From assembly GCA_027682205.1 (NCBI GenBank), contig JAQDAD010000001.1, positions 558,001 to 622,000 on the forward strand: a stretch of DNA of 64,000 nucleotides, in the 5' to 3' direction. Position 1 is the stretch's first letter. Every line of letters begins with the position of its first letter. The DNA is from Streptococcaceae bacterium AF54-32pH5A (GTDB lineage: Bacteria > Bacillota > Bacilli > Lactobacillales > Streptococcaceae). Positions 43,520-55,096 of the stretch are shown here, piece after piece. The notes beneath the pieces were generated by a model. The model was not told the DNA's origin, made no database searches, and worked only from the letters and a program-made list of their open reading frames with translations. The translations under genes were made by a program, and so were the position numbers.

Positions 43520-44704
43520 ATGAACCAATCCATGTCAAATCTCAAGTTAGCTGAGCGTGGGGCCATTATCAGTATTTCGACCTATCTGATCTTGTCTGCG
43601 GCAAAATTAGCAACTGGCCACCTCCTTCATTCTTCCAGTTTGGTAGCCGATGGTTTCAACAACGTGTCGGATATCATTGCAAATGTGGCCCTCTTGATTG
43701 GGATTCGGATGGCACGCCAGCCTGCAGACCGTGATCACCGTTTTGGCCACTGGAAGATTGAAGATTTGGCTAGCTTGATCACTTCCATCATCATGTTCTA
43801 CGTTGGTTTTGATGTGCTCCGAGATACTATTCAAAAGATTCTCAGTCGGGAACAAACACCCATCGATCCTCTGGGAGCGATTCTAGGAATCATTTCAGCA
43901 GCAGTCATGTTCGCAGTTTACCTATACAACACCCGACTCAGTAAGAAATCCAAATCCAAGGCTCTGAAGGCTGCCGCCAAGGACAATCTTTCCGATGCTG
44001 TCACCTCACTTGGTACTTCCATTGCCATCCTAGCCAGCAGCTTCAACTATCCAATCGTGGATAAACTGGTTGCTATCATCATCACTTTCTTTATCTTAAA
44101 GACAGCCTATGATATCTTCATAGAGTCTTCCTTCAGTCTTTCAGATGGTTTTGATGACCGTCTGCTGGAGGACTACCAAAAGGCCATTATGGAGATTCCA
44201 AAGATTAGTAAGGTCAAGTCCCAAAGAGGTCGTACCTACGGTAGTAATATCTACCTTGACATCACGCTGGAGATGAATCCCGACTTATCAGTCTATGAAA
44301 GTCACGAAATTGCAGACCAGGTCGAGTCTATGCTGGAAGAGCGTTTTGGAGTCTTTGATACCGATGTCCATATCGAACCTGCTCCTATACCTGAAGACGA
44401 AATTTTGGACAATGTCTATAAAAAACTACTCATGCGTGAGCAATTGATTGACCAAGGCAATCAACTGGAAGAACTCTTAGCTGAAGACTTTCTCTATATC
44501 CGCCAAGATGGAGAACAGATGGACAAGGTGTCCTATCAAGCTGAGAAAGAACTTAAAGCAGCGATTAAGGACATTCAGATTACTTCTATTAGTCAAAAAA
44601 CCAAGCTCATTTGCTATGAGTTAGATGGTATCGTCCATACCAGTATCTGGCGTCGCCACGAAACTTGGCAGAATGTCTTCCACCAGGAAACAAAAAAAGA
44701 ATAG
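43520..44704 (+). CDS. mntE: cation diffusion facilitator, manganese exporter MntE
   Basis: A 394-residue CDF exporter. Membrane helices carry VADGFNNVSDIIANVALLIG (43-62) and the paired AAAKDNLSDAVTSLGTSIA (about 154-172). In the first, asparagine and aspartate (DGFNN / SDxxxN) replace the HxxxD of zinc exporters, as in Mn-type CDFs. A cytoplasmic domain with VYESHEIADQVESMLEERFG follows. The pneumococcal homologue exports manganese and stands divergent to CaxP in the same way. Unlike caxP it has no riboswitch, so it may be made constantly. Confidence 0.88.
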   Translation: MNQSMSNLKLAERGAIISISTYLILSAAKLATGHLLHSSSLVADGFNNVSDIIANVALLIGIRMARQPADRDHRFGHWKIEDLASLITSIIMFYVGFDVLRDTIQKILSREQTPIDPLGAILGIISAAVMFAVYLYNTRLSKKSKSKALKAAAKDNLSDAVTSLGTSIAILASSFNYPIVDKLVAIIITFFILKTAYDIFIESSFSLSDGFDDRLLEDYQKAIMEIPKISKVKSQRGRTYGSNIYLDITLEMNPDLSVYESHEIADQVESMLEERFGVFDTDVHIEPAPIPEDEILDNVYKKLLMREQLIDQGNQLEELLAEDFLYIRQDGEQMDKVSYQAEKELKAAIKDIQITSISQKTKLICYELDGIVHTSIWRRHETWQNVFHQETKKE

Positions 44705-44738
44705 AGAAATCCTGCCCATGAGACGGGATTTTTCTATT
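44700..44738. terminator. bidirectional terminator between mntE and the ABC-F gene
   Basis: AATAGAGAAATCCTGCC pairs with GGGATTTTTCTATT around a short loop with small bulges. Confidence 0.7.
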
Positions 44739-44741
44739 CTT

Positions 44742-46613
44742 CTAGCTATCAAACTCACTTAGATACTCATAGCGTTCGTATTTTTCAAGGAGTTCTTCGT
44801 TTTTTTCATCGAGCTCTTTCTGAAGTATCGCAAGTTTACCAAAATCAGAACCATTAGCCTGCATCTCCTCTTCGATAGCAGCGATACGGTTTTCTAAGGC
44901 CTCAATATCTGCTTCAATGCTTGCCCACTCCTGCTTTTCTTGGTAGGTCATGCGTTTCTTATCTTCTCTGACCTTGACCACTTTTTCCTTTTCGGCCTTT
45001 TGAACTTGATTAGCCATATCTGTTTCAAAAGCTTTTTCATCAAGATAGTCGGTATAATGGCCAAAGAAAGTACGAATCTTGCCATCCTCAAAAGCGAGAA
45101 TCTTAGTCGCTACCTTATCCAGAAAATAACGGTCGTGGCTAACTGTCAAGACAGGCCCCGCAAAACCTTGCAAGAAATTCTCCAAAACTGTCAAAGTCGC
45201 AATGTCTAGGTCATTTGTCGGCTCGTCCAAGAGAAGTACATTGGGTTTTTCAAGGAGAAGTTTAAGGAGATAGAGGCGTTTTTTCTCGCCACCAGACAAC
45301 TTCTCAATCAAGGTTCCATGGGTCGAACGTGGGAAAAGGAATTGCTCCAGCAACTCAGCGATGGAGGTTGTAGAACCACCGCTAGTTTTGACCTCTTCTG
45401 CTACTTCCTGCAGGTAATTGATGACCCGTTTGCTTTCATCCAACCCTTCGATTTGTTGAGAGAAATAGGCGATACGAACGGTTTCCCCAATCACAACTTG
45501 ACCTGCTGTAGGCTCAAGAATTCCTGCAATCAGATTAAGAAGAGTTGATTTTCCGACGCCATTATCACCAACGATACCGATACGGTCTTTGGCTTGCACC
45601 AAGAGGTTAAAATCTTTTAAAATGGGCTTGTTCTCATAGGCAAAAGAAACATCTTTAAACTCGATGACCTTCTTGCCAATCCGACTGGTCTCAAAGTTCA
45701 TGGTTAAGTCTGTCTCAGCAGTACTTCCTGAAACTTCCTTTTTCAGGTCATGGAAACGATTGATACGAGCCTGCTGCTTGGTCGCACGTGCTTGCGGTTG
45801 TCTGCGCATCCAAGCCAATTCTTGTTTGTAGAGTTGCTCCTTTTTGTGAAGGAGAGAAGCGTCACGCTCATCTTGCTCCGCTTTGAGGCGAACATAGTCC
45901 TGATAATTACCCTGATACTCCGTCAAACCAGCTCGATCCAACTCGAAAATTCGTGTTGACAACGCGTCTAGGAAATAGCGATCATGGGTGATAAAGAGAA
46001 CCGTCTTCTTGGAATTTTTCAAAAAGAGTGTCAGCCACTCAATGGTCGCAATGTCCAGATGGTTGGTCGGCTCATCCAGTAACAAGAGGTCGTGGTTTCC
46101 TAGGAGAACTTGCGCCAACTGAACCCGTCTTCTCAGACCACCTGACAATTCCCCAACTGGAGTCGACAAGTCCTGAATCCCCAGCTTGCTGAGAACGGTC
46201 TTGACCTGACTTTCGATTTCCCAAGCTTGGAGAGAATCCATCTCAGCCATGACCCGTTCCAAACGCGCCTGCTTGTCCTCACTGTAGTTGAGCATGATCA
46301 ACTCATACTCACGAATCAGCTGAATCTCTTTGAGATCGCTGGATAGAACCGTATCCAAGACCGTCTTGCTATCATCAAAATCTGGATCTTGCGTCAAGTA
46401 ACCAATCTTATAATCATTCTTAGCTGAAAAAGGACTGACATCCCCATCAAAACCAGAAATACCAGAAAGGACATCCAAAAGGGTGGTCTTACCCGTTCCA
46501 TTGACACCAATCAGACCGATTCTATCCAAATCATGGATAATAAAGGAAATATCTTTAAAGACTGTCTTGTCACCAACTGATTTGCTTAGTTTTTCAACGA
46601 TAAAATCACTCAT
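44742..46613 (-). CDS. ABC-F family ATPase (Uup-like)
   Basis: A 623-residue protein with two ABC domains and no membrane segment. Walker A motifs are GVNGTGKTT (about 37-45) and GDNGVGKST (about 348-356), signatures LSGGLRRR and LSGGEKKR, Walker [13 protein letters not shown] and [13 protein letters not shown] basic linker ([17 protein letters not shown]) and a C-terminal coiled coil are typical of Uup-like ABC-F proteins, which act on ribosomes. Antibiotic protection cannot be inferred. It overlaps cca by 4 bp. Confidence 0.88.
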   Translation of the reverse strand: MSDFIVEKLSKSVGDKTVFKDISFIIHDLDRIGLIGVNGTGKTTLLDVLSGISGFDGDVSPFSAKNDYKIGYLTQDPDFDDSKTVLDTVLSSDLKEIQLIREYELIMLNYSEDKQARLERVMAEMDSLQAWEIESQVKTVLSKLGIQDLSTPVGELSGGLRRRVQLAQVLLGNHDLLLLDEPTNHLDIATIEWLTLFLKNSKKTVLFITHDRYFLDALSTRIFELDRAGLTEYQGNYQDYVRLKAEQDERDASLLHKKEQLYKQELAWMRRQPQARATKQQARINRFHDLKKEVSGSTAETDLTMNFETSRIGKKVIEFKDVSFAYENKPILKDFNLLVQAKDRIGIVGDNGVGKSTLLNLIAGILEPTAGQVVIGETVRIAYFSQQIEGLDESKRVINYLQEVAEEVKTSGGSTTSIAELLEQFLFPRSTHGTLIEKLSGGEKKRLYLLKLLLEKPNVLLLDEPTNDLDIATLTVLENFLQGFAGPVLTVSHDRYFLDKVATKILAFEDGKIRTFFGHYTDYLDEKAFETDMANQVQKAEKEKVVKVREDKKRMTYQEKQEWASIEADIEALENRIAAIEEEMQANGSDFGKLAILQKELDEKNEELLEKYERYEYLSEFDS

Positions 46614-47809
46614 TTTCTCTCCCTCAGGTAATCATGGATGGCTTGTCGGTCATTCTCCAAGTCACCATCGACAATGGCGAACTCAATCTCTGTTAAAATC
46701 TCTCCCAAATCTGGCCCAGGTTGGTAACCATATTCCTTGATTAAAATACCACCGTTAATCTGGATTTCTTTCTTATCATGAATGGTCAAACTCTGGTAAG
46801 TTTCTGTAATGGCTTGTTGGTTGACTTCTTTTCCTTGAGCCTGACGAAGACTTTCAGCCTGTAAAAGCAAATCCAAGTCAAATTGATAACAATCACGCTT
46901 GCTCAATTCTCCTTCTTCACGCAAAGCTAAAATAGTCAGCAAGTTCTGAACCTGCTTAGCAAATTGACGTGAGGTCTTCCAATCTTTCAAAAATGGCTGT
47001 GCATCTTTAATCTTCAAAGTCCACAATAGAGCCGCCCAGGCTTGCTCAGAAGACTCAAAGGTGAAATCAGTCTCCAAATCAAACAGTCTGTTAAGCTTGT
47101 CCTGACTTCCTGCCATATCAGGGAGATAATCATAAGCTTGACTCTCAATCATGGAAGACAATCCTACACGCCAAAAGGGTGCCAGCAAGAGCTTATCAAA
47201 CTCGACGAAGGTACGTTCCACAGAAATCTTCTCCAAGAGCGGAGTCAAGGATTTCATCGCTTCAAATGTTTCTCTCTCAAGTTCAAAACCAAGACTGGCC
47301 TGAAAACGAAAACCACGCATAATACGCAGAGCGTCTTCATTGAAACGTTCACTAGCCACTCCAACTGCTCGCAAGACTTGGTTTTCCAGATCTTTGAGAC
47401 CATCAAACAAATCAATGATTTTTCCTGTCTCATCCAAGGCAAAAGCATTGACTGTGAAATCTCGGCGTTTGAGGTCTTCTTCTAGCGAGCGCACAAAGGA
47501 AACTGCACTGGGTCTGCGATAGTCAACATAGACATCCTCTGTCCGAAAGGTCGTCACCTCATACTCCTCGTCTCCATCTAAAACCAAGACGGTTCCGTGC
47601 TCGATTCCGATATCGGCTGTACGAGAGAATATCTGCTTGGTCTCCTCTGGATAGGAAGAAGTCGCAATATCCACATCATGGATGGGACGATTGAGGAGGG
47701 CATCCCTGACAGACCCACCAACAAAATAGGCTTCAAAGCCCGCTTTTTTAATTTTTTCTAATACTGGTAAAGCCTTCTGAAATTCAGAAGGCATTTGCGT
47801 TAATCTCAT
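46610..47809 (-). CDS. cca: CCA tRNA nucleotidyltransferase
   Basis: A 399-residue class II CCA-adding enzyme that builds or repairs the tRNA 3' end. [27 protein letters not shown] (24-50) contains the nucleotidyl-transfer G-G and Dx[13 protein letters not shown] is motif B and the helical body follows. The order ABC-F, cca, dapB with 4-bp ATGA overlaps indicates an operon. Confidence 0.94.
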   Translation of the reverse strand: MRLTQMPSEFQKALPVLEKIKKAGFEAYFVGGSVRDALLNRPIHDVDIATSSYPEETKQIFSRTADIGIEHGTVLVLDGDEEYEVTTFRTEDVYVDYRRPSAVSFVRSLEEDLKRRDFTVNAFALDETGKIIDLFDGLKDLENQVLRAVGVASERFNEDALRIMRGFRFQASLGFELERETFEAMKSLTPLLEKISVERTFVEFDKLLLAPFWRVGLSSMIESQAYDYLPDMAGSQDKLNRLFDLETDFTFESSEQAWAALLWTLKIKDAQPFLKDWKTSRQFAKQVQNLLTILALREEGELSKRDCYQFDLDLLLQAESLRQAQGKEVNQQAITETYQSLTIHDKKEIQINGGILIKEYGYQPGPDLGEILTEIEFAIVDGDLENDRQAIHDYLRERK

Positions 47810-48573
47810 AATAAGTGTTCTAATCCATAGACAAGCTCATGACGCTTGACAACTTCTTTGATTCCCAAATTCACTCCTGTCATGAAGGAGCTACGGTCAT
47901 AGGAGTCATGACGAAGGGTCAATCCTTCTCCCTGATTGCCAAAGATGACTTCCTGATGGGCTACCAATCCTGGTAGACGGACCGAATGGATGCGCATACC
48001 ATCAAAATCAGCACCACGAGCACCAGCAATCAACTCTTCCTCATCAGGTGCACCTTGCTGAATAGACTCTCGAACTTCTGCCATCAACTCAGCTGTTTTG
48101 ATGGCTGTTCCACTCGGAGCGTCCTTTTTCTTGTCATGATGAAGCTCGATAATCTCCACATTGGGGAAATATTTAGCAGCCTGCGTCGCAAATTGCATGA
48201 GCAAGACAGCACCCAAGGCAAAGTTTGGAGCAATCAAGCCACCCAAATTTTGCTTACGGGAAAGTGCTTTTAATTCTGCAATTTCTTCACTCGTGAAACC
48301 TGTTGTTCCAACTACTGGAGCAAAGCCATTTTCCAGAGCAAAGCGTGTATTTTCGTAGGCAACAGCTGGTGTGGTGAAATCCACCCAGACATCAGCCTCA
48401 AATCCAACCAAGGCTGCCTTATCATTGAAGACAGGAATTCCCTGCCATTCTGATTCAGACTCAAAAGGATCCAAAACTGCAACCAAGTCCAAGTCAGGAT
48501 CAGCCAAGACCATCTGACAAGCGGCTTGACCCATCTTCCCCTTAAAACCGGCAATAATTACTCGAATACTCAT
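47806..48573 (-). CDS. dapB: 4-hydroxy-tetrahydrodipicolinate reductase
   Basis: A 255-residue dehydrogenase of lysine synthesis. The N-terminal Rossmann motif is [18 protein letters not shown] (5-22), VVGTTGFT is in the middle and [23 protein letters not shown] (around 141-163) is the catalytic signature with HH and the lysines. Lysine is the third stem residue in this organism, as the murE sequence shows. First gene of the dapB-cca-ABC-F operon. Confidence 0.95.
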   Translation of the reverse strand: MSIRVIIAGFKGKMGQAACQMVLADPDLDLVAVLDPFESESEWQGIPVFNDKAALVGFEADVWVDFTTPAVAYENTRFALENGFAPVVGTTGFTSEEIAELKALSRKQNLGGLIAPNFALGAVLLMQFATQAAKYFPNVEIIELHHDKKKDAPSGTAIKTAELMAEVRESIQQGAPDEEELIAGARGADFDGMRIHSVRLPGLVAHQEVIFGNQGEGLTLRHDSYDRSSFMTGVNLGIKEVVKRHELVYGLEHLL

Positions 48574-48725
48574 CTCTACTCCTATTCAAGATACAAAGGA
48601 CGCTAGCTGCCCATGAAAAATAGGGAATGGCGCTGACTTTCCATGAAAGGCAAGACAGGCATCTTTTTTCAAGAGGCAGATAGTCCATGTTCAATTTCTA
48701 AGATACAAAGCCTGCTCAGACAACT

Positions 48726-49574
48726 CTAGACAACTGGCGTATAGCTCAAGGCGATACTGCCTTCTCCAAGGTGGGTTCCAATGACACTACCAAAGCTAAC
48801 AATTGGAATCTCAGAAGTCACACCACTCTCGATCAAAAGCTGACGTAAATCGGCTGCCTTTTGAGGAGCGTTCCCATGAATGATTGTAATACGGTAGTCC
48901 CCATCTTTTGTCAACTCCTTGATGATTTCCACCAAACGTTTGATTGCCTTCTTTTCCGTACGAACTTTTTCGTAAACTTCAATCACCCCTTGGTCATTAA
49001 AGTAGAGGATAGGCTTGATACTGAGGAGATTCCCTAAGACAGCTGCCCCATTTGACAAACGGCCTCCCTTAACCAAATGATCAAGGTCGTCTACTATGAT
49101 AAAGGCTGAATTATCAGCAATTTGGATAGCCAACTTCTCCTGAATCTGAGCAAAATCATCGCCCTCTTCTGCCCATTCAAAGGCACTCTCCACCATAAAT
49201 CCTAGAGGGGAACTTGTGATATGGGTATCTGGAAAGGCAATGGTCAAACCTTCATACTCGTCCAACATATATTGGATATTCTGATAAAAACCTGAAATTC
49301 CTGACGAAAGGAAAAGGCCCAAGACATGGGTATAACCCTCTTCTTTCAAGGAACTTAAAATCTCATCCAATTTGGCAATGCTTGGTTGACTGGTCTTAGG
49401 CAATTCTGCAGACTGAGCCATCTTTTGATAAAATTCCTCAGCAGTCAGATTCACACCTTCGACATACTCCTCCCCATCAATATTGACAGGAATATCCAAG
49501 ATATATAGATTCTCTCTTTGCAGCGTCTTCTCCTCTAAATAGGCTGAAGAATCTGTAATGACAGCTAATTTCAT
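48726..49574 (-). CDS. DegV family fatty-acid-binding protein
   Basis: A 282-residue DegV protein: [14 protein letters not shown] at the start, [13 protein letters not shown] around 61-73, [13 protein letters not shown] with the lipid-binding serine, then [29 protein letters not shown]. DegV proteins (FakB) hand fatty acids to the kinase FakA; the partner kinase is not in the window. It ends the DUF1149-DegV unit. The 150 bp to dapB hold no evident gene. Confidence 0.88.
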   Translation of the reverse strand: MKLAVITDSSAYLEEKTLQRENLYILDIPVNIDGEEYVEGVNLTAEEFYQKMAQSAELPKTSQPSIAKLDEILSSLKEEGYTHVLGLFLSSGISGFYQNIQYMLDEYEGLTIAFPDTHITSSPLGFMVESAFEWAEEGDDFAQIQEKLAIQIADNSAFIIVDDLDHLVKGGRLSNGAAVLGNLLSIKPILYFNDQGVIEVYEKVRTEKKAIKRLVEIIKELTKDGDYRITIIHGNAPQKAADLRQLLIESGVTSEIPIVSFGSVIGTHLGEGSIALSYTPVV

Positions 49575-49576
49575 GA

Positions 49577-49951
49577 CTAAAACTCCAAATTGATCCCTGG
49601 AAGATCCAAGGCGATTTCTGTTACTTCATACGTCAAACGATTGAGCATGTTCAAGCATGGACGCGCCAAGTTTTCGACTTCTTCTTGGTTAAATTCGCTT
49701 GGTTCGTTGACAATACGACCTTCCACATGGTTCACTTGAGAAATCGTTCCACTGATGACAAATTTGTCAAAGACAATCATGAAACTCAAGATAACAACTA
49801 GCGAAGTTACTTGGTTTTCTTGGTCATGTTGGAGTAACTGAAAGTTCACATCTACCTTGGTTTCAGGAGCCCCATTTTCATTTTCCCATTCAAAGTTACG
49901 AGCATCAAAGTGATACTGGCTAACAAATTCTTGTTCTCGTTTAAGATTCAT
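49577..49951 (-). CDS. DUF1149 family protein
   Basis: A 124-residue protein of the DUF1149 group, related in fold to SecB-like chaperones: FNWENENG-type N-terminus ([24 protein letters not shown]) and [27 protein letters not shown] at the end. Function unknown. It is 2 bp before the DegV gene, so translation is coupled. Confidence 0.8.
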   Translation of the reverse strand: MNLKREQEFVSQYHFDARNFEWENENGAPETKVDVNFQLLQHDQENQVTSLVVILSFMIVFDKFVISGTISQVNHVEGRIVNEPSEFNQEEVENLARPCLNMLNRLTYEVTEIALDLPGINLEF

Positions 49952-50024
49952 TTTTCTCTCCCATTGCTACAATTTACTATGCAATTGTACCACATTTTTA
50001 TCATTTCATCTAGTTTTCTAGGCT

Positions 50025-51377
50025 TTAGTCAATTCCGATTTCATCTTTAACCACAGCAGCAATCGTATCTACATAGTAGTTGACTTCCTCTGTTGTTGGA
50101 GCTTCTGCCATGACACGTAAGAGGGGTTCGGTACCACTTGGACGGACAAGGATACGACCGTTCCCTGCCATCTCTTCTTCCATCTTTTCGATGATTTTCT
50201 TGATGGCTGGTACTTCCATGGCTTTTTCTTTCATGGCATTTTCCACTCGGATATTGACCAATTTTTGTGGGTAAATCGTCACTTCTGATGCCAGTTGAGA
50301 CAAGCTCTTACCTGTTTCTTTCATGATTTTGGTCAATTGAACAGCTGATAATTGACCATCACCTGTTGTATTGTAATCCATCAAGATAACGTGACCAGAC
50401 TGTTCACCACCAAGATTGTAGCCTGATTTTCTCATTTCTTCGACAACATAGCGATCTCCAACTGCAGTAACTGCCTTGTTAATGCCAGCACTATCCAAAG
50501 CCTTATGAAAACCAAGGTTAGACATGACGGTTGTTACGATGGTATTTTGAGCTAACTGGCCTTTTTCAGAAAGGTATTTCCCGATGATGTACATGATTTT
50601 ATCACCATCGACGATGTTGCCATTTTCATCAACAGCAATCAAACGGTCGCTGTCTCCGTCAAAGGCCAAACCAATAGCTGACTGGCTTTTTTTGACCACT
50701 TCTTGAAGAGCTTCTGGGTGAGTTGAACCAACATTCAAGTTGATATTAAGACCATCTGGCGTCTCACCGATAACAGTCAACTGGGCACCTAGATCAGCGA
50801 AAATTTGACGGGCGCTTGTAGATGCTGCACCGTTGGCTGTATCCAAGGCCACTTTCAATCCCTCAAGAGGAGCTCCAGTTGAAACAAGGTAGCCTTCATA
50901 CTTACGCAAACCTTCTGGATAGTCCACCAAGGTCCCCAAGCCCTCTGCACTCGGGCGAGGAAGAGTGTCTTCAGTAGCATCTAGCAAGGCTTCGATTTCT
51001 GCTTCTTTTTCGTCATCAAGTTTGAAGCCATCCCCACCAAAGAACTTAATTCCATTATCAAGGGCTGGGTTGTGACTCGCTGAAATCATGACACCTGCAC
51101 TAGCTCCCTCTGTTTTAACCAAGTAAGCTACTGCTGGTGTTGCAAGGACACCGAGTTTGTAGACGTGAATCCCTACTGATAGAAGACCTGCCACCAAGGC
51201 AGATTCTAGCATTTCTCCTGAGATACGTGTATCGCGTCCTACAAAGACTTTAGGCGCTTCCGTTTCATGTTGGCTAAGAACATAACCACCAAAACGTCCC
51301 AGTTTAAAGGCCAATTCTGGCGTCAATTCTACGTTTGCTTCTCCACGGACTCCATCAGTCCCAAAATATTTACCCAT
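50025..51377 (-). CDS. glmM: phosphoglucosamine mutase
   Basis: A 450-residue enzyme that converts glucosamine 6-phosphate to the 1-phosphate for UDP-GlcNAc. [15 protein letters not shown] at the start, the phosphoserine loop [19 protein letters not shown] (about 97-115), metal site [13 protein letters not shown] and sugar loop GGEQSGHVI are present, and the phosphate-binding [12 protein letters not shown] is near the end. I start at MGKYFG with AAAGGATG upstream. Third gene of the conserved cdaA-cdaR-glmM operon. It competes with nagB for glucosamine 6-phosphate. Confidence 0.96.
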   Translation of the reverse strand: MGKYFGTDGVRGEANVELTPELAFKLGRFGGYVLSQHETEAPKVFVGRDTRISGEMLESALVAGLLSVGIHVYKLGVLATPAVAYLVKTEGASAGVMISASHNPALDNGIKFFGGDGFKLDDEKEAEIEALLDATEDTLPRPSAEGLGTLVDYPEGLRKYEGYLVSTGAPLEGLKVALDTANGAASTSARQIFADLGAQLTVIGETPDGLNINLNVGSTHPEALQEVVKKSQSAIGLAFDGDSDRLIAVDENGNIVDGDKIMYIIGKYLSEKGQLAQNTIVTTVMSNLGFHKALDSAGINKAVTAVGDRYVVEEMRKSGYNLGGEQSGHVILMDYNTTGDGQLSAVQLTKIMKETGKSLSQLASEVTIYPQKLVNIRVENAMKEKAMEVPAIKKIIEKMEEEMAGNGRILVRPSGTEPLLRVMAEAPTTEEVNYYVDTIAAVVKDEIGID

Positions 51378-51406
51378 TTTGTTAATCATCCTTTTCTATT
51401 ATTTTT

Positions 51407-52204
51407 TTATTCTTGTTTAGACGAGTCTGGTTTCGTTTCTGAACTCGTTGAAGACGAGCTGCTTGTCGAGGAGCCAGATGACGAGGTCGTTGACGAAGAG
51501 CTCGAGCTAGACGATGCTGTTTTGGTTGTAATTTTCATTGTAGTGTCAAATGGCATAATGACGCTTGGCAAGACATTTCCATTTTTATCAACCGCTTGTA
51601 GAGGAACAGAGGCTGAGTAGTTACCTGTTATCCGTTCACTCGTCGGTAAGATGGCAATGACTCGATCTACTCTTGATAGAGTCTCCTCATCACTAATAAC
51701 CGTCACTTTCTCATCTGAAACAGTGACTGTGTCGATTTTCACGCGAGAATCTATCTGACTAGGGTCAATCTCCGGCACAACGATTACATTGTCTCGTTTT
51801 GCTTTTTTACCGACCTTGACTGTTATCTTTTGCGGAGTTGCAACAGCCGTCAAACCACTCGGTAAATTTTCAATGGTTAGAGGAATTTCGATGGTCCCAA
51901 CACTGGCATTGGTTAAGTCAGCTTTGACCTTGAATTTCCGAGTGCTTTCCTGCATCTCGCTCGCTAGAGCAACTCTATTTGAACCAGTTAGGAAGACAGT
52001 CACCTCAGATGTGAAACCACTGATAAAGTACTGATCTCTATCATATTGAATATCGATTGGGACATTAAGAACCGTATTGGTATAGGTTTCCGTCCGCACC
52101 TGTCTGGCACTATTATTATTCTGGTAGTTTGTTGAAGTCGCGTAGATAAAGAGGATGCAGGCGAAAAAGAAGGAAGAAATAATATAAAGACTATTTTTTC
52201 TCAT
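51407..52204 (-). CDS. cdaR: CdaR, YbbR-domain regulator of the diadenylate cyclase
   Basis: A 265-residue protein with one N-terminal membrane helix (about 6-23) and YbbR domains outside the membrane (VLNVPIDIQYDRDQYFISGFTSEVTVFLTGS, LPSGLTAVATPQKITVKVGKKAK). It binds and tunes CdaA. The last 38 residues are almost only Ser and Thr with a few charges (for example TSSSGSSTSSSSSTSS). It overlaps cdaA by 14 bp. Confidence 0.93.
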   Translation of the reverse strand: MRKNSLYIISSFFFACILFIYATSTNYQNNNSARQVRTETYTNTVLNVPIDIQYDRDQYFISGFTSEVTVFLTGSNRVALASEMQESTRKFKVKADLTNASVGTIEIPLTIENLPSGLTAVATPQKITVKVGKKAKRDNVIVVPEIDPSQIDSRVKIDTVTVSDEKVTVISDEETLSRVDRVIAILPTSERITGNYSASVPLQAVDKNGNVLPSVIMPFDTTMKITTKTASSSSSSSSTTSSSGSSTSSSSSTSSETKPDSSKQE

Positions 52205-53048
52205 GTTTCAATCCTCCTAGCAAGCGCTCTTTCAGACTATGTTTTTCCTCTGATTTTGGAAGTAGGATTCTTCTCAATTCAGATTCAAACTCTTCCAAGG
52301 TCAAATCGTGTTTAAAAACTCCATTATAGGTGATTGAGATTCCACCTGTCTCCTCCGAAACCACAAATGTAAGAGCATCTGATACTTCCGACAAACCAAT
52401 CGCCGCCCTGTGGCGTGTTCCAAACTCTTTGGAAATCTCTGTATTTTCAGTTAGTGGCAGATAGGCTGAAGTTACGGCAATCCGATCTTCTCGGATAATG
52501 ACCGCACCATCGTGCAAGGGAGTATTGGGGATAAAGATATTAATCAATAACTCAGAGGAGATTTTCGCATCAAGAGGAATCCCAGTTGAGATGTATTCCT
52601 GCAAGGTTCTCACTCGCTGAACAGCAACCAGAGCACCAATCTTACGCGGACTCATGTACTCGACTGATTTGACAAAGGCACGAATCATTTGCTCTTCTGC
52701 GCTAATTGGAGTATTGGAAAAGAAATCTGTCGCCCGACCCAATCTCTCCAAACCAGTCCGAATCTCTGGTGAAAAGATAACCACAGCTGCGATGACCCCG
52801 TAGGTGATGATCTGATTGATCAACCAGGAAATGGTCGTTAAACCAATCATATTAGAAAGAATCTGAGCTAGAATAAAGATCAAAACTCCCCGAACCAAAA
52901 CCATGATTTTGGTACCTGCAATGGCCTTTGTAAAATGATACAAAATATAAGTCACAATCAGAATATCAATCAGATTGATGACTATAGTCCAAGGGCTTGA
53001 AAACAAACTCGTCCAGTATTGGAAATTCGATAATTGTTGAAAATTCAT
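52191..53048 (-). CDS. cdaA: membrane diadenylate cyclase
   Basis: A 285-residue cyclase making cyclic di-AMP. Three N-terminal membrane segments, then the DAC domain with LHDGAVIIREDRI and GTRHRAAIGLSEVSDA, which hold the DGA and RHR catalytic motifs. Cyclic di-AMP controls potassium and osmotic balance in streptococci. I start at MNFQQLSNFQYW with GGAGGAGGCC upstream; the frame is open 19 codons further. First gene of cdaA-cdaR-glmM. Confidence 0.95.
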   Translation of the reverse strand: MNFQQLSNFQYWTSLFSSPWTIVINLIDILIVTYILYHFTKAIAGTKIMVLVRGVLIFILAQILSNMIGLTTISWLINQIITYGVIAAVVIFSPEIRTGLERLGRATDFFSNTPISAEEQMIRAFVKSVEYMSPRKIGALVAVQRVRTLQEYISTGIPLDAKISSELLINIFIPNTPLHDGAVIIREDRIAVTSAYLPLTENTEISKEFGTRHRAAIGLSEVSDALTFVVSEETGGISITYNGVFKHDLTLEEFESELRRILLPKSEEKHSLKERLLGGLKHEKK

Positions 53049-53184
53049 CCCTGGCCTCCTCCCTGTCAAAACACGTTCCGAACTATTATACCATTTTTTG
53101 CCCATTTTTTCTCTATCCTACCTCATTTTAAATTAAGCAAAAATATGATAAAATAAACTGACTAGAAAAAACGAAGGAGAAATC

Positions 53185-54153
53185 ATGTCTCAACTCTATG
53201 ATATTACCATTGTAGGTGGCGGTCCTGTCGGCCTCTTTGCTGTCTTTTACGCCCACCTACGCCAAGCCAAAGTCCAAATCATCGACTCTCTTCCCCAGCT
53301 CGGTGGTCAGCCTGCCATCCTCTATCCTGAAAAGCAAATCCTTGATGTGCCAGGTTTTCCAAACTTAACTGGAGAAGAGTTAACCAATCGTTTGCTTGAG
53401 CAGCTGGATAGTTTTGATACACCTGTTCACCTAAATGAAACCGTTCTTGAGATCGAGAAACAAGATGAAGGATTTAGCATTACAACCACTAAAGGAAACC
53501 ATCTCAGCAAAACAGTCATCATTGCCATGGGTGGGGGTGCCTTTAAACCACGTCCGCTAGAATTAGACGGTGTTGAGGACTATGAAAATATCCACTACCA
53601 CGTTGCCAACATCCAGCAATACGCTGGTAAGAAAGTAACCATCCTTGGTGGAGGGGACTCAGCAGTTGACTGGGCATTGGCTTTTGAAAAAATTGCCCCA
53701 ACTACTCTCGTTCACCGGCGAGATAACTTCCGCGCCTTGGAGCACAGTGTTCAAGCCCTGCAAGAATCATCAGTGACTATCAAGACACCATTCGTTCCTA
53801 GCCAACTCCTTGGAGATGGAAAAACACTTGATAAACTCGAAATCACAAAAGTCAAATCTGATGAAGCCGAAACGATTGACTTAGATCACCTCTTTGTCAA
53901 CTACGGCTTCAAGTCTTCTGTCGGAAATCTTAAAAACTGGGGTCTGGACCTCAACCGTCATAAGATTATCGTCAATAGCAAGCAAGAATCCAGCCAAGCG
54001 GGTATTTACGCCATTGGAGACTGCTGCTACTATGAAGGTAAAATTGATTTGATTGCGACAGGACTGGGTGAAGCTCCAACCGCCGTCAATAATGCTATCA
54101 ACTACATCGATCCTGACCAAAAAGTACAACCCAAACACTCGACCAGTTTATAA
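53185..54153 (+). CDS. ferredoxin/flavodoxin--NADP reductase (TrxB-like)
   Basis: A 322-residue FAD enzyme: ITIVGGGPVGLFAVFYAHLRQ (7-27) binds FAD, VTILGGGDSAVDWALAFEK (about 151-169) binds NADPH and GIYAIGDCCYYEGKIDLIATGLGEAPTAVNN is the second FAD site. There is no CxxC pair in the middle, which excludes thioredoxin reductase and fits the YumC/Fnr type. AAGGAG is well placed. It stands between divergent cdaA and convergent whiA. Confidence 0.9.
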   Translation: MSQLYDITIVGGGPVGLFAVFYAHLRQAKVQIIDSLPQLGGQPAILYPEKQILDVPGFPNLTGEELTNRLLEQLDSFDTPVHLNETVLEIEKQDEGFSITTTKGNHLSKTVIIAMGGGAFKPRPLELDGVEDYENIHYHVANIQQYAGKKVTILGGGDSAVDWALAFEKIAPTTLVHRRDNFRALEHSVQALQESSVTIKTPFVPSQLLGDGKTLDKLEITKVKSDEAETIDLDHLFVNYGFKSSVGNLKNWGLDLNRHKIIVNSKQESSQAGIYAIGDCCYYEGKIDLIATGLGEAPTAVNNAINYIDPDQKVQPKHSTSL

Positions 54154-54156
54154 GAA

Positions 54157-54188
54157 AATAACCACGAATCAATGATTCGTGGTTTTAT
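54157..54188. terminator. bidirectional terminator between the reductase and whiA
   Basis: AACCACGAATCA-A-TGATTCGTGGTT, a perfect 12-bp stem. Confidence 0.85.
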
Positions 54189-55096
54189 AGTTCATCGGCA
54201 ATCTTGTTTATTTTTCTGAGTCTGTGGTTGACACCACTTTTGGTCAGGGGATTGCTCAGACTATCTGCCAACTGCTGGATAGAGTAGTCTGGGTGCTGGA
54301 TTCGCAAGCGAGCCACCTCCTGCAAATCCACTGGTAAATTTTCCAAGCCTATTCTATCTTTGATTTTACTGATATTGTTGATGGTCTTCATGCTGGCAGA
54401 AACTGTCCGAGCGATGTTGGCTGTTTCAGCGTTATTGGCTCGATTGAGATCATTACGGGTTTCACGCAAAATCTTGACGCGCTCAAAATTATCACGCGCC
54501 TGCATGGCCCCAATCACAATTAAGAAATCCATGATGTCCTCTGCACGCTGGAGATAGGTAACTGCACCTTTCTTGCGCTCAATAACCTTGGCGTCCAGCA
54601 AAAACTGCTGGAGGAGAGAGGCCAGTCCTTGGGCGTGGTCCAGATAAACGGAACTGATCTCCAACTGGTATTTGCCAGACTCAGGATCACGAATACTACC
54701 ATTTGCCAGAAAGGCCCCACATAAGTAAGCACGACCAGCTTCTTCATCTGCTAAAATATTGGGATCAATACCTGTCTCCAAACCAAAGAAGGAATCCGCA
54801 AGCCGCAAATCAGCTAAAAGCTCCTGCACTCTCTCTTCAGTATAGACCGTATAGACACGGTTCTTGCGAAGATTGCTTCTCTGATGGTGTCGAATCTCTG
54901 ACTTGATATCATAAAAATGGAGAAAGGATTCATAAAGGTGACGAGCTAACTTGGCATTTTCAGTCACGACAGACAGGGTCAGACCAGAAGTCGAGAGACC
55001 AATACTGCCAGACATCTTGATGATGGCAGACAATTCATGACGACTGAGATGGTGTTGACCAAGAATTTCCTCTTTTACTGCAACTGTAAAACTCAT
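54185..55096 (-). CDS. whiA: DNA-binding protein WhiA
   Basis: A 303-residue Whi[32 protein letters not shown] in the N-terminal half, the LAGLIDADG-type but inactive middle domain ([35 protein letters not shown]) and the C-terminal helix-turn-helix ([29 protein letters not shown]). Known effects are on cell division and chromosome segregation. Last gene of rapZ-yvcK-whiA with a 4-bp overlap. Confidence 0.95.
   Translation of the reverse strand: MSFTVAVKEEILGQHHLSRHELSAIIKMSGSIGLSTSGLTLSVVTENAKLARHLYESFLHFYDIKSEIRHHQRSNLRKNRVYTVYTEERVQELLADLRLADSFFGLETGIDPNILADEEAGRAYLCGAFLANGSIRDPESGKYQLEISSVYLDHAQGLASLLQQFLLDAKVIERKKGAVTYLQRAEDIMDFLIVIGAMQARDNFERVKILRETRNDLNRANNAETANIARTVSASMKTINNISKIKDRIGLENLPVDLQEVARLRIQHPDYSIQQLADSLSNPLTKSGVNHRLRKINKIADEL

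Noticed and set aside
48574..48725. Possible small gene between dapB and the DegV gene (ATG with 40 or more codons on the minus strand)
   Set aside because: No ribosome site, it runs into dapB in the wrong frame, and there is only a partial repeat of CTTTGTATCTT. I see nothing convincing.
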